Positions 1 through 5,688 of a stretch of DNA of 20,735 nt are shown here, piece by piece. A model generated the notes under the pieces. It searched no databases, had not been told where the DNA came from, and saw only the letters and a program-made list of their open reading frames with translations. Source of the stretch: Prevotella sp. (GTDB lineage Bacteria; Bacteroidota; Bacteroidia; Bacteroidales; Bacteroidaceae); assembly GCA_021204565.1 (NCBI GenBank), contig JAJPZE010000141.1:328-21062 (forward strand). The letters run 5' to 3'. Positions within the stretch are counted from its first letter, which is position 1; every line of letters starts with the position of its first letter. The position numbers and the translations under genes are program-made.

Positions 1-1
1 A

Positions 2-823
2 CCGTCCGCACTCGAAATTGCGGCACAACGGCACGCCAATAGGACGGCACAAGATATACAAGATATAACCGACAGAGCGGCTGAACGTGAGCGTTACTTA
101 GCACTCGTACCGGATGAGTTAAAGATTGGCAAGGATTATTTAGGAGACGCAAGCTATCGGTTTAGTACCCGTTTCTTCGCACTTGTAGACCCGAAGAAAC
201 CTATAAAGCTCGAAATCGCTGACAATTATAGCAGGTCTTACTCAACGGGAAAGGGAAACCTCGTCCACATAGGAGATAAAGGAAGAAGAGGCGCTTCAAA
301 ATGGGAAAGGATAGCGTTAATATATCACGAGTATGGCCATTGCATAGACGCACAGCGCACGCTGTGGCGAGACAAAGATTTAATCTCAATGCGAAACAAA
401 CAAATTGCAAGGCTTCGCAAGCATACCGATAAAAAAGTGTATATGCAGTGGGATTATGATTATAAAACCCACAGGAATACTTATAGGAAGATGAGTGTTA
501 GGAGTGAGGCGGAGTATATAGATGAACGATTGAAAGCCTTGCGTGAAAAAATAAGTTCGATGGATGAAGTCACTTTTACAAAACGCGGGATAACAAAGGC
601 GGATGTGCAAGAGCAGATTTTGTCTACACGAGATACGTTGAAGTCCCTTATTACGAAGTATGGCGAGGGGCACTCATCCGCTTATTACTCACAGGTAAGG
701 ATGAAAGAAACGGAATATCTTGCGCACGCATTTGAGAACACTTTTGTGGGGAATAAGGTATTTCAAAAGGTTATGCCGGATATTTATAACGAGATGATTG
801 GTTATATAAAGAGCTTGCAATGA
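2..823 (+). CDS. C-terminal part of a phage head-morphogenesis-type protein with a zincin metallopeptidase motif (5' truncated by window edge)
   Basis: The reading frame is open from base 2, with no start inside the window, to the TGA at 821-823. It gives 273 residues of a longer protein. It contains HEYGH (bases 326-340) after a hydrophobic IALIY strand, the HExxH zinc-binding motif of zincin metallopeptidases. A later segment, KETEYLAHAF (704-733), resembles the E-x-x-A-x-A-F helix that supplies the third zinc ligand in gluzincin-like domains. Lying upstream of the lysis genes, it fits the C-terminal extension of a minor head (Mu gpF/SPP1 gp7-like) protein; such proteins often carry enzymatic or toxin-like C-terminal domains. 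The zincin motif is seen directly. The head-protein assignment is inferred from position, because the N-terminal domain lies outside the window. A later in-frame ATG at 389 would drop the zinc site and is not the real start. The C-terminus faces the antisense gene that follows, 6 bp away. Confidence 0.7.
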   Translation, partial: PSALEIAAQRHANRTAQDIQDITDRAAERERYLALVPDELKIGKDYLGDASYRFSTRFFALVDPKKPIKLEIADNYSRSYSTGKGNLVHIGDKGRRGASKWERIALIYHEYGHCIDAQRTLWRDKDLISMRNKQIARLRKHTDKKVYMQWDYDYKTHRNTYRKMSVRSEAEYIDERLKALREKISSMDEVTFTKRGITKADVQEQILSTRDTLKSLITKYGEGHSSAYYSQVRMKETEYLAHAFENTFVGNKVFQKVMPDIYNEMIGYIKSLQ

Positions 824-829
824 TTTGCA

Positions 830-1090
830 CTATTGTATATACAGACCGCCGTCCAATATTCCACCGATATATTCCATATCGGGGGCTTCTTCCTCGCCAA
901 GCATCGGGTAGACTGCCACAAGCTCCTTCCCTTCGTCAACCACACGCTCAAGTATCGCGTAAGCTTTTTCATCATCCCAACATGTTGCTTGCGGCAGAAG
1001 TGCAACCACAGACGCATAATCGCGGTCTTTTGCTTCCTCCGTCAGGTAGTGGTATAGCCGTTCCCCCCTCAACTTCTTCCAGTCTTTCAT
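830..1090 (-). CDS. Small antisense hypothetical protein (possible moron)
   Basis: The protein has 86 residues and starts MKDWKKLRGERLYHYL, with a TAG stop at 830-832. The frame stays open further upstream, to 1285, but I chose the ATG at 1090-1088. It lies just downstream of a good Bacteroidetes promoter on the same strand, and the upstream extension covers that promoter and would encode an unlikely leader. The protein is charged and mostly helical by composition, with no signal peptide, no membrane segment and no motif I recognise. It is transcribed against all surrounding late genes, converges tail to tail with the head-type gene, and diverges from the holin. A single gene with its own promoter inserted against the late operon is the usual layout of a phage moron or lysogenic-conversion gene. 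Its function is unknown. Confidence 0.72.
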   Translation of the reverse strand: MKDWKKLRGERLYHYLTEEAKDRDYASVVALLPQATCWDDEKAYAILERVVDEGKELVAVYPMLGEEEAPDMEYIGGILDGGLYIQ

Positions 1091-1111
1091 AGTCCTCAAT
1101 CCTTTACTCGG

Positions 1112-1142
1112 CAAAGATAACCACAAAAACAATACGGACAAA
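1112..1142 (-). promoter_or_regulatory. Bacteroidetes-type promoter for the antisense gene
   Basis: Read on the minus strand there is TTTG (plus 1142-1139), 19 nt, then TATCTTTG (plus 1119-1112). This matches the Bacteroidetes sigma-ABfr consensus TTTG / N19-21 / TAnnTTTG exactly in both boxes and in spacing. It lies 22 bp upstream of the ATG at 1090, so the leader would be short. Confidence 0.75.
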
Positions 1143-1198
1143 GGAAACATTAAGAAACAATCCGCCTGATAAAAAATCTTTGCACGCGAAATGTTAAA

Positions 1199-1232
1199 TT
1201 TGAAATTCACGCGGGGCGGCGTGTTATATTTG
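1199..1232 (+). promoter_or_regulatory. Putative Bacteroidetes-type promoter for the lysis genes, with an inverted repeat in its spacer
   Basis: TTTG (1199-1202) and TATATTTG (1225-1232) form the -33/-7 pair, with a 22-nt spacer that is slightly longer than usual. The spacer holds an inverted repeat, CACGC (1208-1212) and GCGTG (1219-1223) around a 6-nt G-rich loop, which could be an operator. Transcription would begin around 1239 and read the holin at 1276. The element is divergent from the promoter of the antisense gene, so the 185-bp region 1091-1275 acts as a two-way control region. Confidence 0.55.
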
Positions 1233-1275
1233 CCGGAGTAATTAATAAAAAGACAAATATAGGGAAACGGAACGA

Positions 1276-1740
1276 ATGGATTCACTTGTCGTAGTCGCTA
1301 TCATAGCGTTTTTCATTTATCTCACGCCGCTCGTGTTCATCCTTGCCGACCTGTGGAGCGGCATACGGAAAGCGCGCCTGCGCGGCGAAGAGATAACGTC
1401 GTATAAGACGCGGCGGACGGTGTATAAGATAAACAAGTATTACAACTGTCTGCTCGCGCTCTCCGTGCTTGACGCTTTGCAGATAGCGACTCTTTGGTAC
1501 GTCGATACCTATCACGGCGCGCACGCGATACTCTTCCCGTTCGTTACGCTTCTCGGCGCGGTCGGGATAGGTATCATAGAGGTGAAGAGCATACTCGAGC
1601 CCGCGACGGCGAAAGAGGAGAAAGAGACGGGCGAGTTGTTGGAGCAGATAGAGCATATCCTCGCCGACGTGCGCGAGCCCGCAAAGGTTATTGCCGACCT
1701 GCTGACCGCAATTTACGGAAAGAAAGGGAAGAACAAATGA
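1276..1740 (+). CDS. Phage holin
   Basis: The protein has 154 residues and three predicted membrane segments, at about residues 4-26, 57-75 and 84-102. A basic loop (residues 31-52, rich in R and K) lies between the first two, and the tail is charged and coiled-coil-like (about 112-154). This size and topology, directly before an endolysin and overlapping it by 4 nt (ATGA at 1737-1740), fit a holin that permeabilises the inner membrane and releases the lysozyme at the end of infection. The start ATG at 1276 follows an AT-rich leader with GGGAAACGGAACGA, a weak purine-rich ribosome site typical of Bacteroidetes. It is the first gene after the divergent control region. I assign it to holins by topology and context; I cannot place it in a specific holin family. 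Confidence 0.75.
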   Translation: MDSLVVVAIIAFFIYLTPLVFILADLWSGIRKARLRGEEITSYKTRRTVYKINKYYNCLLALSVLDALQIATLWYVDTYHGAHAILFPFVTLLGAVGIGIIEVKSILEPATAKEEKETGELLEQIEHILADVREPAKVIADLLTAIYGKKGKNK

Positions 1741-2186
1741 CGGCGAGCGGCTGTTGCATAGAGAAGATAAAGGAGTTCGAGGGCTTGCGCCTGACCGCAT
1801 ACAACGACGGCGGCGGCGTCCGGACTATCGGTTACGGGCATACGAGCGGCGTGAAAGCCGGGCAGACGATAACCAAAGAACAGGCGAATAGCTTTCTCGC
1901 CGCCGACGTTGCGTCGTGCGAAGAGTTTATTAACTCGCTGGAGTTATCTATCAACCAAAATCAATTCGACGCGCTCGTCGACTTTTGCTTCAATCTCGGG
2001 CAGGGCACTCTCGCATCCTCTACGTTGTTGAAGAAGATACGCGCCGGGGCGGCGGACGAGGAGATACAGAGCGAGTTCAACCGGTGGGTGTACATCACCT
2101 TGCCCGGCGGAAAGAAAGAGAAGGCGGGCGGGCTGATACGCCGCAGGGCGTGGGAAGCCGAAATGTGGATAAAGACTAATAATTAA
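1737..2186 (+). CDS. Endolysin, GH24 (T4-type) lysozyme
   Basis: The protein has 149 residues and hydrolyses the N-acetylmuramic acid to N-acetylglucosamine bond of peptidoglycan at lysis. The N-terminus reads IKEFEGLRLTAYNDGGGVRT. E15, D24 and T30 have exactly the spacing of the T4 lysozyme triad Glu11, Asp20 and Thr26. IGYGHT (31-36) and GGLIRRRAWEAEMW near the C-terminus are further family signatures. The length is normal for a single-domain phage lysozyme, and no signal peptide or SAR segment is visible, so export should depend on the holin. The start ATG at 1737 overlaps the holin stop (ATGA), which indicates coupled translation. The frame is open further upstream, but that part only shadows the holin gene. 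Confidence 0.93.
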   Translation: MTASGCCIEKIKEFEGLRLTAYNDGGGVRTIGYGHTSGVKAGQTITKEQANSFLAADVASCEEFINSLELSINQNQFDALVDFCFNLGQGTLASSTLLKKIRAGAADEEIQSEFNRWVYITLPGGKKEKAGGLIRRRAWEAEMWIKTNN

Positions 2187-2193
2187 TAATGCA

Positions 2194-2493
2194 ATGGATA
2201 TAACTAATCTTGGCACGCAGTTGAAGCTCGCGATACGTATACAGTTGGCGGGCTTGGCGATGGACGAAATGGACTTCACGTGCAGGTTCTATACGTACAC
2301 GGATAAGTATATCGACATCACGAGAGACGAGATGGTTGTCGACAACGGATGTTACATCGCGGTTGTCGACACGCGATGGCTTTCGGAGGGCGAGTTGTGG
2401 TTGCGAACGACGGCGGTTGTCCCCGACGAGGACGCGGGCGGCACGCGCACGGAGATAAGCACTATACGCACGGGCATACACTTAAAGAAGTAG
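2194..2493 (+). CDS. Small hypothetical phage protein
   Basis: The protein has 99 residues and starts MDITNLGTQLKLAIRIQL at 2194, 7 bp after the lysozyme stop, in the same transcriptional unit. It has alternating hydrophobic and polar segments suggesting a small beta-rich fold, no membrane segment, and a basic C-terminal end (IRTGIHLKK). Small proteins of this kind commonly sit between the lysis genes and the adhesin/tail genes in Bacteroidales prophages, but I do not know a role for them. A minor virion or tail component is inference from position. Confidence 0.7.
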   Translation: MDITNLGTQLKLAIRIQLAGLAMDEMDFTCRFYTYTDKYIDITRDEMVVDNGCYIAVVDTRWLSEGELWLRTTAVVPDEDAGGTRTEISTIRTGIHLKK

Positions 2494-2504
2494 GGGGGCG
2501 CGTT

Positions 2505-2684
2505 ATGGGATGTATGTCGGTTAGTGTGATACGGCGCGACGCGATGGCGGTCTCCGTCGGGTTGGTGTGCGACGTAAACATCTATCATTACCTTGCGGTG
2601 TCGCCCGACGAGGTGCTGTGGATTGCGCCCGGTGCGCCCGTTACGTATGAGGTAACGTGCGACACGAAGTGGCGCGTGGTATGA
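2505..2684 (+). CDS. Small hypothetical protein ending in a half-BACON-like strand
   Basis: The protein has 59 residues (MGCMSVSVIRRDAMAVSVG...). I chose the ATG at 2505, 12 nt after the previous stop, because a GGGGGG run lies just upstream as a ribosome site. The next ATG (2514) is possible. The protein ends VTYEVTCDTKWRVV and stops. This resembles the V-x-S-N-T-x-W-x-V core strand of BACON domains, and the next gene also ends on such a strand. The middle (VLWIAPGAPVTYEV) looks like a beta strand pair. Function unknown; a virion-surface or fibre-associated structural role is inference from its neighbours. Confidence 0.62.
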   Translation: MGCMSVSVIRRDAMAVSVGLVCDVNIYHYLAVSPDEVLWIAPGAPVTYEVTCDTKWRVV

Positions 2685-2728
2685 AAAGGAAGAAGGCTTT
2701 TTGTTTAACTTTATAAATTTGGATTATT

Positions 2729-3349
2729 ATGGCTTATGCAAATTGGTTGTATGTTGACCCGCCGGCGGGCAACGGCGACGACAGCGTGGAGGTCTCCTCT
2801 ACGGCGGAGCACACGGGGCGCGAGGTGCGGACGACAAACTTAACATTCAAGGCGGCGAACTGCGCGGATATTGTCCGGACGGTGAAACAGGCGGGCAAGC
2901 CCGAGTACACCGAATGGGATAACACGACGGCGGCGGTTGCCAAGAGCGGCGGGACGGTTACCCTTACGGGTGTGTCGAACTCGTCTGCGTTAACGTTTGC
3001 GCTCGGCACGGATAACATCGGTTTGACCCTGCCGGAGAACTACACGGCGAACAGCGAGACGACCGCGAACGGCGCGGCGATAAGCGGCGACCCGGGCGCG
3101 GACGCGGAGTACGCTTTCAGTGTTCAGCTCTCCGTTCCGGCGAATGCGACTATTGACGACCTCACGGCGCAGGTTACAGTAACCGACGCGGCGGGGAACA
3201 TGCAGATGATTACAATCACCCTTGCGGCGGGCGACCCGTATCTCGAATTGCCCGAGTATGAGAGTGAGGACGACGTAATCAACCTCGACTACACCGGAGC
3301 GGTTGTCAGCATAGCTGTCAAGAGCAACACCGAGTGGACGGTAGAGTAA
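2729..3349 (+). CDS. BACON-like domain protein (probable virion adhesin)
   Basis: The protein has 206 residues. Residues 1-60 (WLYVDPPAGNGDDSVEV ... TGREVRTTNLTFKAANC ... VRTVKQAGKPEY) have the layout of a BACON domain: an opening Trp strand, G-x-G-D turn, S-x-x-x-x-R-x-x-x-L-x-F strand and a closing V-x-Q-x-G-K strand. A Thr/Ala-rich linker domain follows (about 70-165), with putative Ig-like strands. The C-terminus (YLEL ... VSIAVKSNTEWTVE) looks like the first half of a second BACON domain and then stops. BACON domains are proposed carbohydrate- or mucin-binding modules in Bacteroidetes and their phages. ATG at 2729 follows a very AT-rich stretch, a common translation-initiation context in this phylum. 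The location between lysis genes and the DGR target suggests a tail-fibre or surface component. Confidence 0.72.
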   Translation: MAYANWLYVDPPAGNGDDSVEVSSTAEHTGREVRTTNLTFKAANCADIVRTVKQAGKPEYTEWDNTTAAVAKSGGTVTLTGVSNSSALTFALGTDNIGLTLPENYTANSETTANGAAISGDPGADAEYAFSVQLSVPANATIDDLTAQVTVTDAAGNMQMITITLAAGDPYLELPEYESEDDVINLDYTGAVVSIAVKSNTEWTVE

Positions 3350-3501
3350 TGTTGTTGTAGGTATGTTTATGCTTCGTACGAGTATAGGTTTCGGGACGCT
3401 TGAGCATAAGGTTTTGGGGGGTCAAAACCACGTGTTCTTGCAGGGCTTGAGCTTATGTTCGTGCGGGGCGTGAGCATATGTTCGTGTAAAGAGTTGCGGA
3501 T
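3350..3501. repeat. Intergenic spacer with three imperfect direct repeats and two inverted repeats
   Basis: These 152 bp carry no convincing coding frame. Three related units occur at 3398-3410 (GCTTGAGCATAAG), 3445-3463 (GCTTGAGCTTATGTTCGTG) and 3468-3486 (GCGTGAGCATATGTTCGTG); the last two differ at 2 of 19 positions. TTATGCT (3367-3373) pairs with AGCATAA (3403-3409). GTTTTG (3411-3416) pairs perfectly with CAAAAC (3423-3428) around a G-rich loop. The spacer separates two genes that each hold one half of a BACON-like fold. The repeats could be a regulatory site, a recombination scar or decayed coding sequence. Confidence 0.55.
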
Positions 3502-3768
3502 ATGACGAAAGAGTTTACCTTTTCCGACGGCGGGCGGCTCTATGTTGCATACGAGGGCACGGCGGGGACGACGACGGCGTATATCTCTGCCGACGAGAAC
3601 CTGAGCGACGCGGAGCGGACGTTGGATATCTCGTTTGTGCCTGACGGCGGGGACGGCGTGGTGTTGCATATCGTGCAGAGTGCGCGGAGTGCGGCGGTGC
3701 GTATTACGTCGGAGAATATAGCGCGTGTTGACGGCGACGGCGGTGTGCGGAAGATTAGTAATGATTAA
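3502..3768 (+). CDS. Small BACON-half-like hypothetical protein
   Basis: The protein has 88 residues, starts MTKEFTFSDGGRLYVAYEG, and begins at the ATG 15 nt after a TAA in the same frame. The segment AYISADENLSDAERTLDISFV ... VVLHIVQSA resembles the second half of a BACON domain: the N-x-S-x-x-x-R-x-x-x-I-x-F strand and the closing V-x-I-x-Q-S strand. The preceding gene ends with what looks like the first half of such a domain. It may be a stand-alone small adhesin or the severed tail of a once-longer BACON protein. I saw no simple frameshift that would rejoin the two, since both frames in the spacer contain several stops. The gene ends 11 bp before the DGR target gene and is probably co-transcribed with it. 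Confidence 0.65.
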   Translation: MTKEFTFSDGGRLYVAYEGTAGTTTAYISADENLSDAERTLDISFVPDGGDGVVLHIVQSARSAAVRITSENIARVDGDGGVRKISND

Positions 3769-3779
3769 ATTGATTTGAT

Positions 3780-5288
3780 ATGCTTACAAACGAACAAGAG
3801 GCGGCATTGATAGCAATGCTTGCCGCATATAAAGAGGGGAAGAAGATTAGCGACTTGGACGACATTAGCGGGGATGCCGACCCGACGGTGTTGGTTATTG
3901 AGGTTGAAGAGAACGGCGTGAGCAAGAAAACAACGTTAGGCACGGCAGTCCCGATTGACGTGTTGGAAGCTAATTACGCTTACGGCGTGGAGAAAGACCA
4001 AACCGACTCCTCTACGGCGTGGACGCGCGTGGGCAATATGGAGTTGCACCGCACGCTTCCCGTGCAGAGCGCGATGTACGGGTGCTTGCTCGACGACGAC
4101 GGCAACGAGGTGGAGAAGTTGCCCGCCGACACGTGGGAAGAAAGCGTGCGCGACGGCAGTGCCGGGCAGGTGATGGTGTGCATACCGGAGCATTACGTGA
4201 AGTTCACCACCGACGGGGACGTGTACCGTGTGATGATGTCGCTGTATGCTTTGCCGGGTTATACGAGAGTGCCGAAGATGTACGTCAGTGCATACCAGGC
4301 AGCGCTCGATAGGGACAATCTCAAACTTGCGAGTGTGCGTAATTTTGACGCGCAGTATCGCGGCGGAGCGAATAAGGACGAGTACGACGACGGGGAGTAC
4401 AACACACAGCTCGGCAGACCCGCTACGGTTATATCACTTACTAACTTCCGCAAGTATGCACGCGCACGCAACGGCGAGGCGACGACGGAGTGGAATTGTA
4501 TGACCTATCTTGCGCAACGCACGGTGTATTGGTTATATATTGTGGAGTATGCGAACGGCAATTGCCAGCTTGATTACAATGCGGAGTTGACGGAGGATGG
4601 TTATCATCAGGGCGGCTTGGGTGCAGGTGTAACGACGTGGAGCGGCACAGCGTGGCAGAACCTCTTTGACGGCTCGAATTATTATCCATTTCTGCCGTGC
4701 GGTTGTACGGACGCGCTCGGCAGCGGCACGGGAACGGTGAATTACACCCTTATTGATGCCGACGGCGCGGAGAAGTCGTTTGACGTGCCGCGTTATAGGG
4801 GCATTGAGAACCCGTTCGGGCATATATGGCAGTGGACGGACGGCGTGCATTTCCATATGACGGCGGACACCACCGACGAGGACGGCAATGTTACGCAGGG
4901 GTTGAGCGAGGCGTATGCGACCGACGACCCGGCGGCGTTCCAAGACAGCAATTATGACGGATATGATTACATTGGCGACGTGCCGCACGATAGCGATTAT
5001 ATGCAGACTATCATAGGCGGCGCACGCGGCGATATACTTCCGTCGTCTACCGGTGGCGGCTCGACGACCTACTGGGGCGACTATTGGTACACGTCTCATC
5101 CGAGCAGTGGCGAGGCGTTGCATGGCCTTCTCTTCGGCGGTTGCGCGTATGCTGGCGGTGAGGCGGGGTTCGGTTGTGCGCACGCGTACCACGCTCCCTC
5201 GTTCACGTCCGCGTACATCGGCTCTCGTCTTTGCTTCCATCCCGCGCAGTCCGAAAGCACGGGCGCGAACGCGGAGGCGGCCGAGTGA
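3780..5288 (+). CDS. DGR target protein with a C-type-lectin-like variable domain (diversified receptor-binding protein)
   Basis: The protein has 502 residues. The N-terminus (residues 1-50, with KISDLDDISGDADPTVLVIEV) resembles short virion-attachment segments of phage fibre proteins. A central region follows, then a C-type-lectin/formylglycine-generating-enzyme-like domain with the hallmark GIENPFGHIWQW (341-352) and a GGGSTTYWGDYWYTS stretch before the variable part. Residues 454-486 (GCAYAGGEAGFGCAHAYHAP...SRLCF) are encoded by the variable region that matches the template repeat downstream. The protein ends in a short acidic tail (PAQSESTGANAEAAE). Thirteen positions differ from the template: 455, 457, 458, 461, 466, 468, 470, 471, 475, 477, 478, 479 and 485. 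All are presumably on the ligand-binding face. The family is the common DGR target of Bacteroidales prophages, used to vary host or glycan binding. It is encoded upstream of the accessory gene and RT, as in most DGRs. Confidence 0.93.
   Translation: MLTNEQEAALIAMLAAYKEGKKISDLDDISGDADPTVLVIEVEENGVSKKTTLGTAVPIDVLEANYAYGVEKDQTDSSTAWTRVGNMELHRTLPVQSAMYGCLLDDDGNEVEKLPADTWEESVRDGSAGQVMVCIPEHYVKFTTDGDVYRVMMSLYALPGYTRVPKMYVSAYQAALDRDNLKLASVRNFDAQYRGGANKDEYDDGEYNTQLGRPATVISLTNFRKYARARNGEATTEWNCMTYLAQRTVYWLYIVEYANGNCQLDYNAELTEDGYHQGGLGAGVTTWSGTAWQNLFDGSNYYPFLPCGCTDALGSGTGTVNYTLIDADGAEKSFDVPRYRGIENPFGHIWQWTDGVHFHMTADTTDEDGNVTQGLSEAYATDDPAAFQDSNYDGYDYIGDVPHDSDYMQTIIGGARGDILPSSTGGGSTTYWGDYWYTSHPSSGEALHGLLFGGCAYAGGEAGFGCAHAYHAPSFTSAYIGSRLCFHPAQSESTGANAEAAE
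5137..5238 (+). repeat. DGR variable region (VR)
   Basis: These 102 bp near the 3' end of the target gene align without gaps to 5733-5834 (offset 596). All 18 mismatches are at positions where the template has A (8 A to T, 6 A to G, 4 A to C), and none of the 76 non-A positions differs. The left limit could be 5136, where one further A-to-G difference fits. The right limit is set by a T-to-A mismatch at 5239 followed by unrelated sequence. The adenine-free stretch 5218-5230 near the 3' end is identical in both copies and is the best candidate for the initiation-of-mutagenic-homing (IMH) element. I saw no strong hairpin just downstream. Confidence 0.95.
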
Positions 5289-5334
5289 GCAGTGTATAAA
5301 TAGAATATGTATAACGATTAGCAACTATTAAGTT

Positions 5335-5688
5335 ATGGACGAAGAGTTAGAGTTTACGGAGCAACCGCAGGACGACGGGGGGTTGGCGTTCCTCAATATT
5401 CCGCGAAACAAAGAGAACAAGTCGTACACGTGCAAGCAAGCCTCGCAGACGGATTTACTGAACACGACGTTTTGGGTTCTCGACTTCACGCTTGTCAAGA
5501 CGCGGTTCAGCAAGGACGGCGATGCGCCCCGTGCGTTAATGCTTGTCAAGAAAGCGGACGGCGAGTTGGTGAAGGTGTTCACGGGCAGTCAGGACATTAT
5601 CTATATCTTGCAGGAGATAGAGAAACGCGATGCTTTTCCCCGCCGTGTTACGCTTAAAGGCAACGGCACGCGGTTCTGGTTCATCTAA
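5335..5688 (+). CDS. DGR-associated small accessory protein, ssDNA-binding-like (not a classical Avd)
   Basis: The protein has 117 residues. It lies between the target gene and the template repeat, the slot that usually holds the accessory gene avd. It does not resemble Avd, which is a basic four-helix bundle. The N-terminus is acidic, and the rest alternates beta strands: FWVLDFTLVKTRFSKDG, ALMLVKKADGELVKVFTGSQDI, then RVTLKGNGTRFWFI. The pattern of a central strand, a G-rich turn, V-FTGS and a C-terminal aromatic strand recalls small ssDNA-binding (OB-like) proteins of Bacteroides phages. It could bind template RNA or cDNA for the RT, or act in replication. Both are inference. The start ATG at 5335 is preceded by AT-rich sequence without a clear Shine-Dalgarno. 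It ends 44 bp before the template repeat. Confidence 0.7.
   Translation: MDEELEFTEQPQDDGGLAFLNIPRNKENKSYTCKQASQTDLLNTTFWVLDFTLVKTRFSKDGDAPRALMLVKKADGELVKVFTGSQDIIYILQEIEKRDAFPRRVTLKGNGTRFWFI

Noticed and set aside
1494..1736. N-terminal extension of the endolysin
   Set aside because: It lies within the holin gene in another frame and is Arg-rich. ATG 1737 gives the normal GH24 start with E/D/T spacing.
2700..2728. TAAATTTG (2714-2721) with TTTG (2700-2703) as a promoter for the BACON gene
   Set aside because: The spacer is only 10 nt and transcription would start at the ATG itself. More likely this is an AT-rich translation leader.
3411..3428. GTTTTG...CAAAAC hairpin as a terminator
   Set aside because: It is only 6 bp, AT-rich, and lacks a following T-run.
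4533..5324. Long antisense open frame of 263 codons opposite the DGR target
   Set aside because: It is Arg/Val-rich, has no motif or ribosome site, and mirrors the codon bias of the GC-rich target gene.
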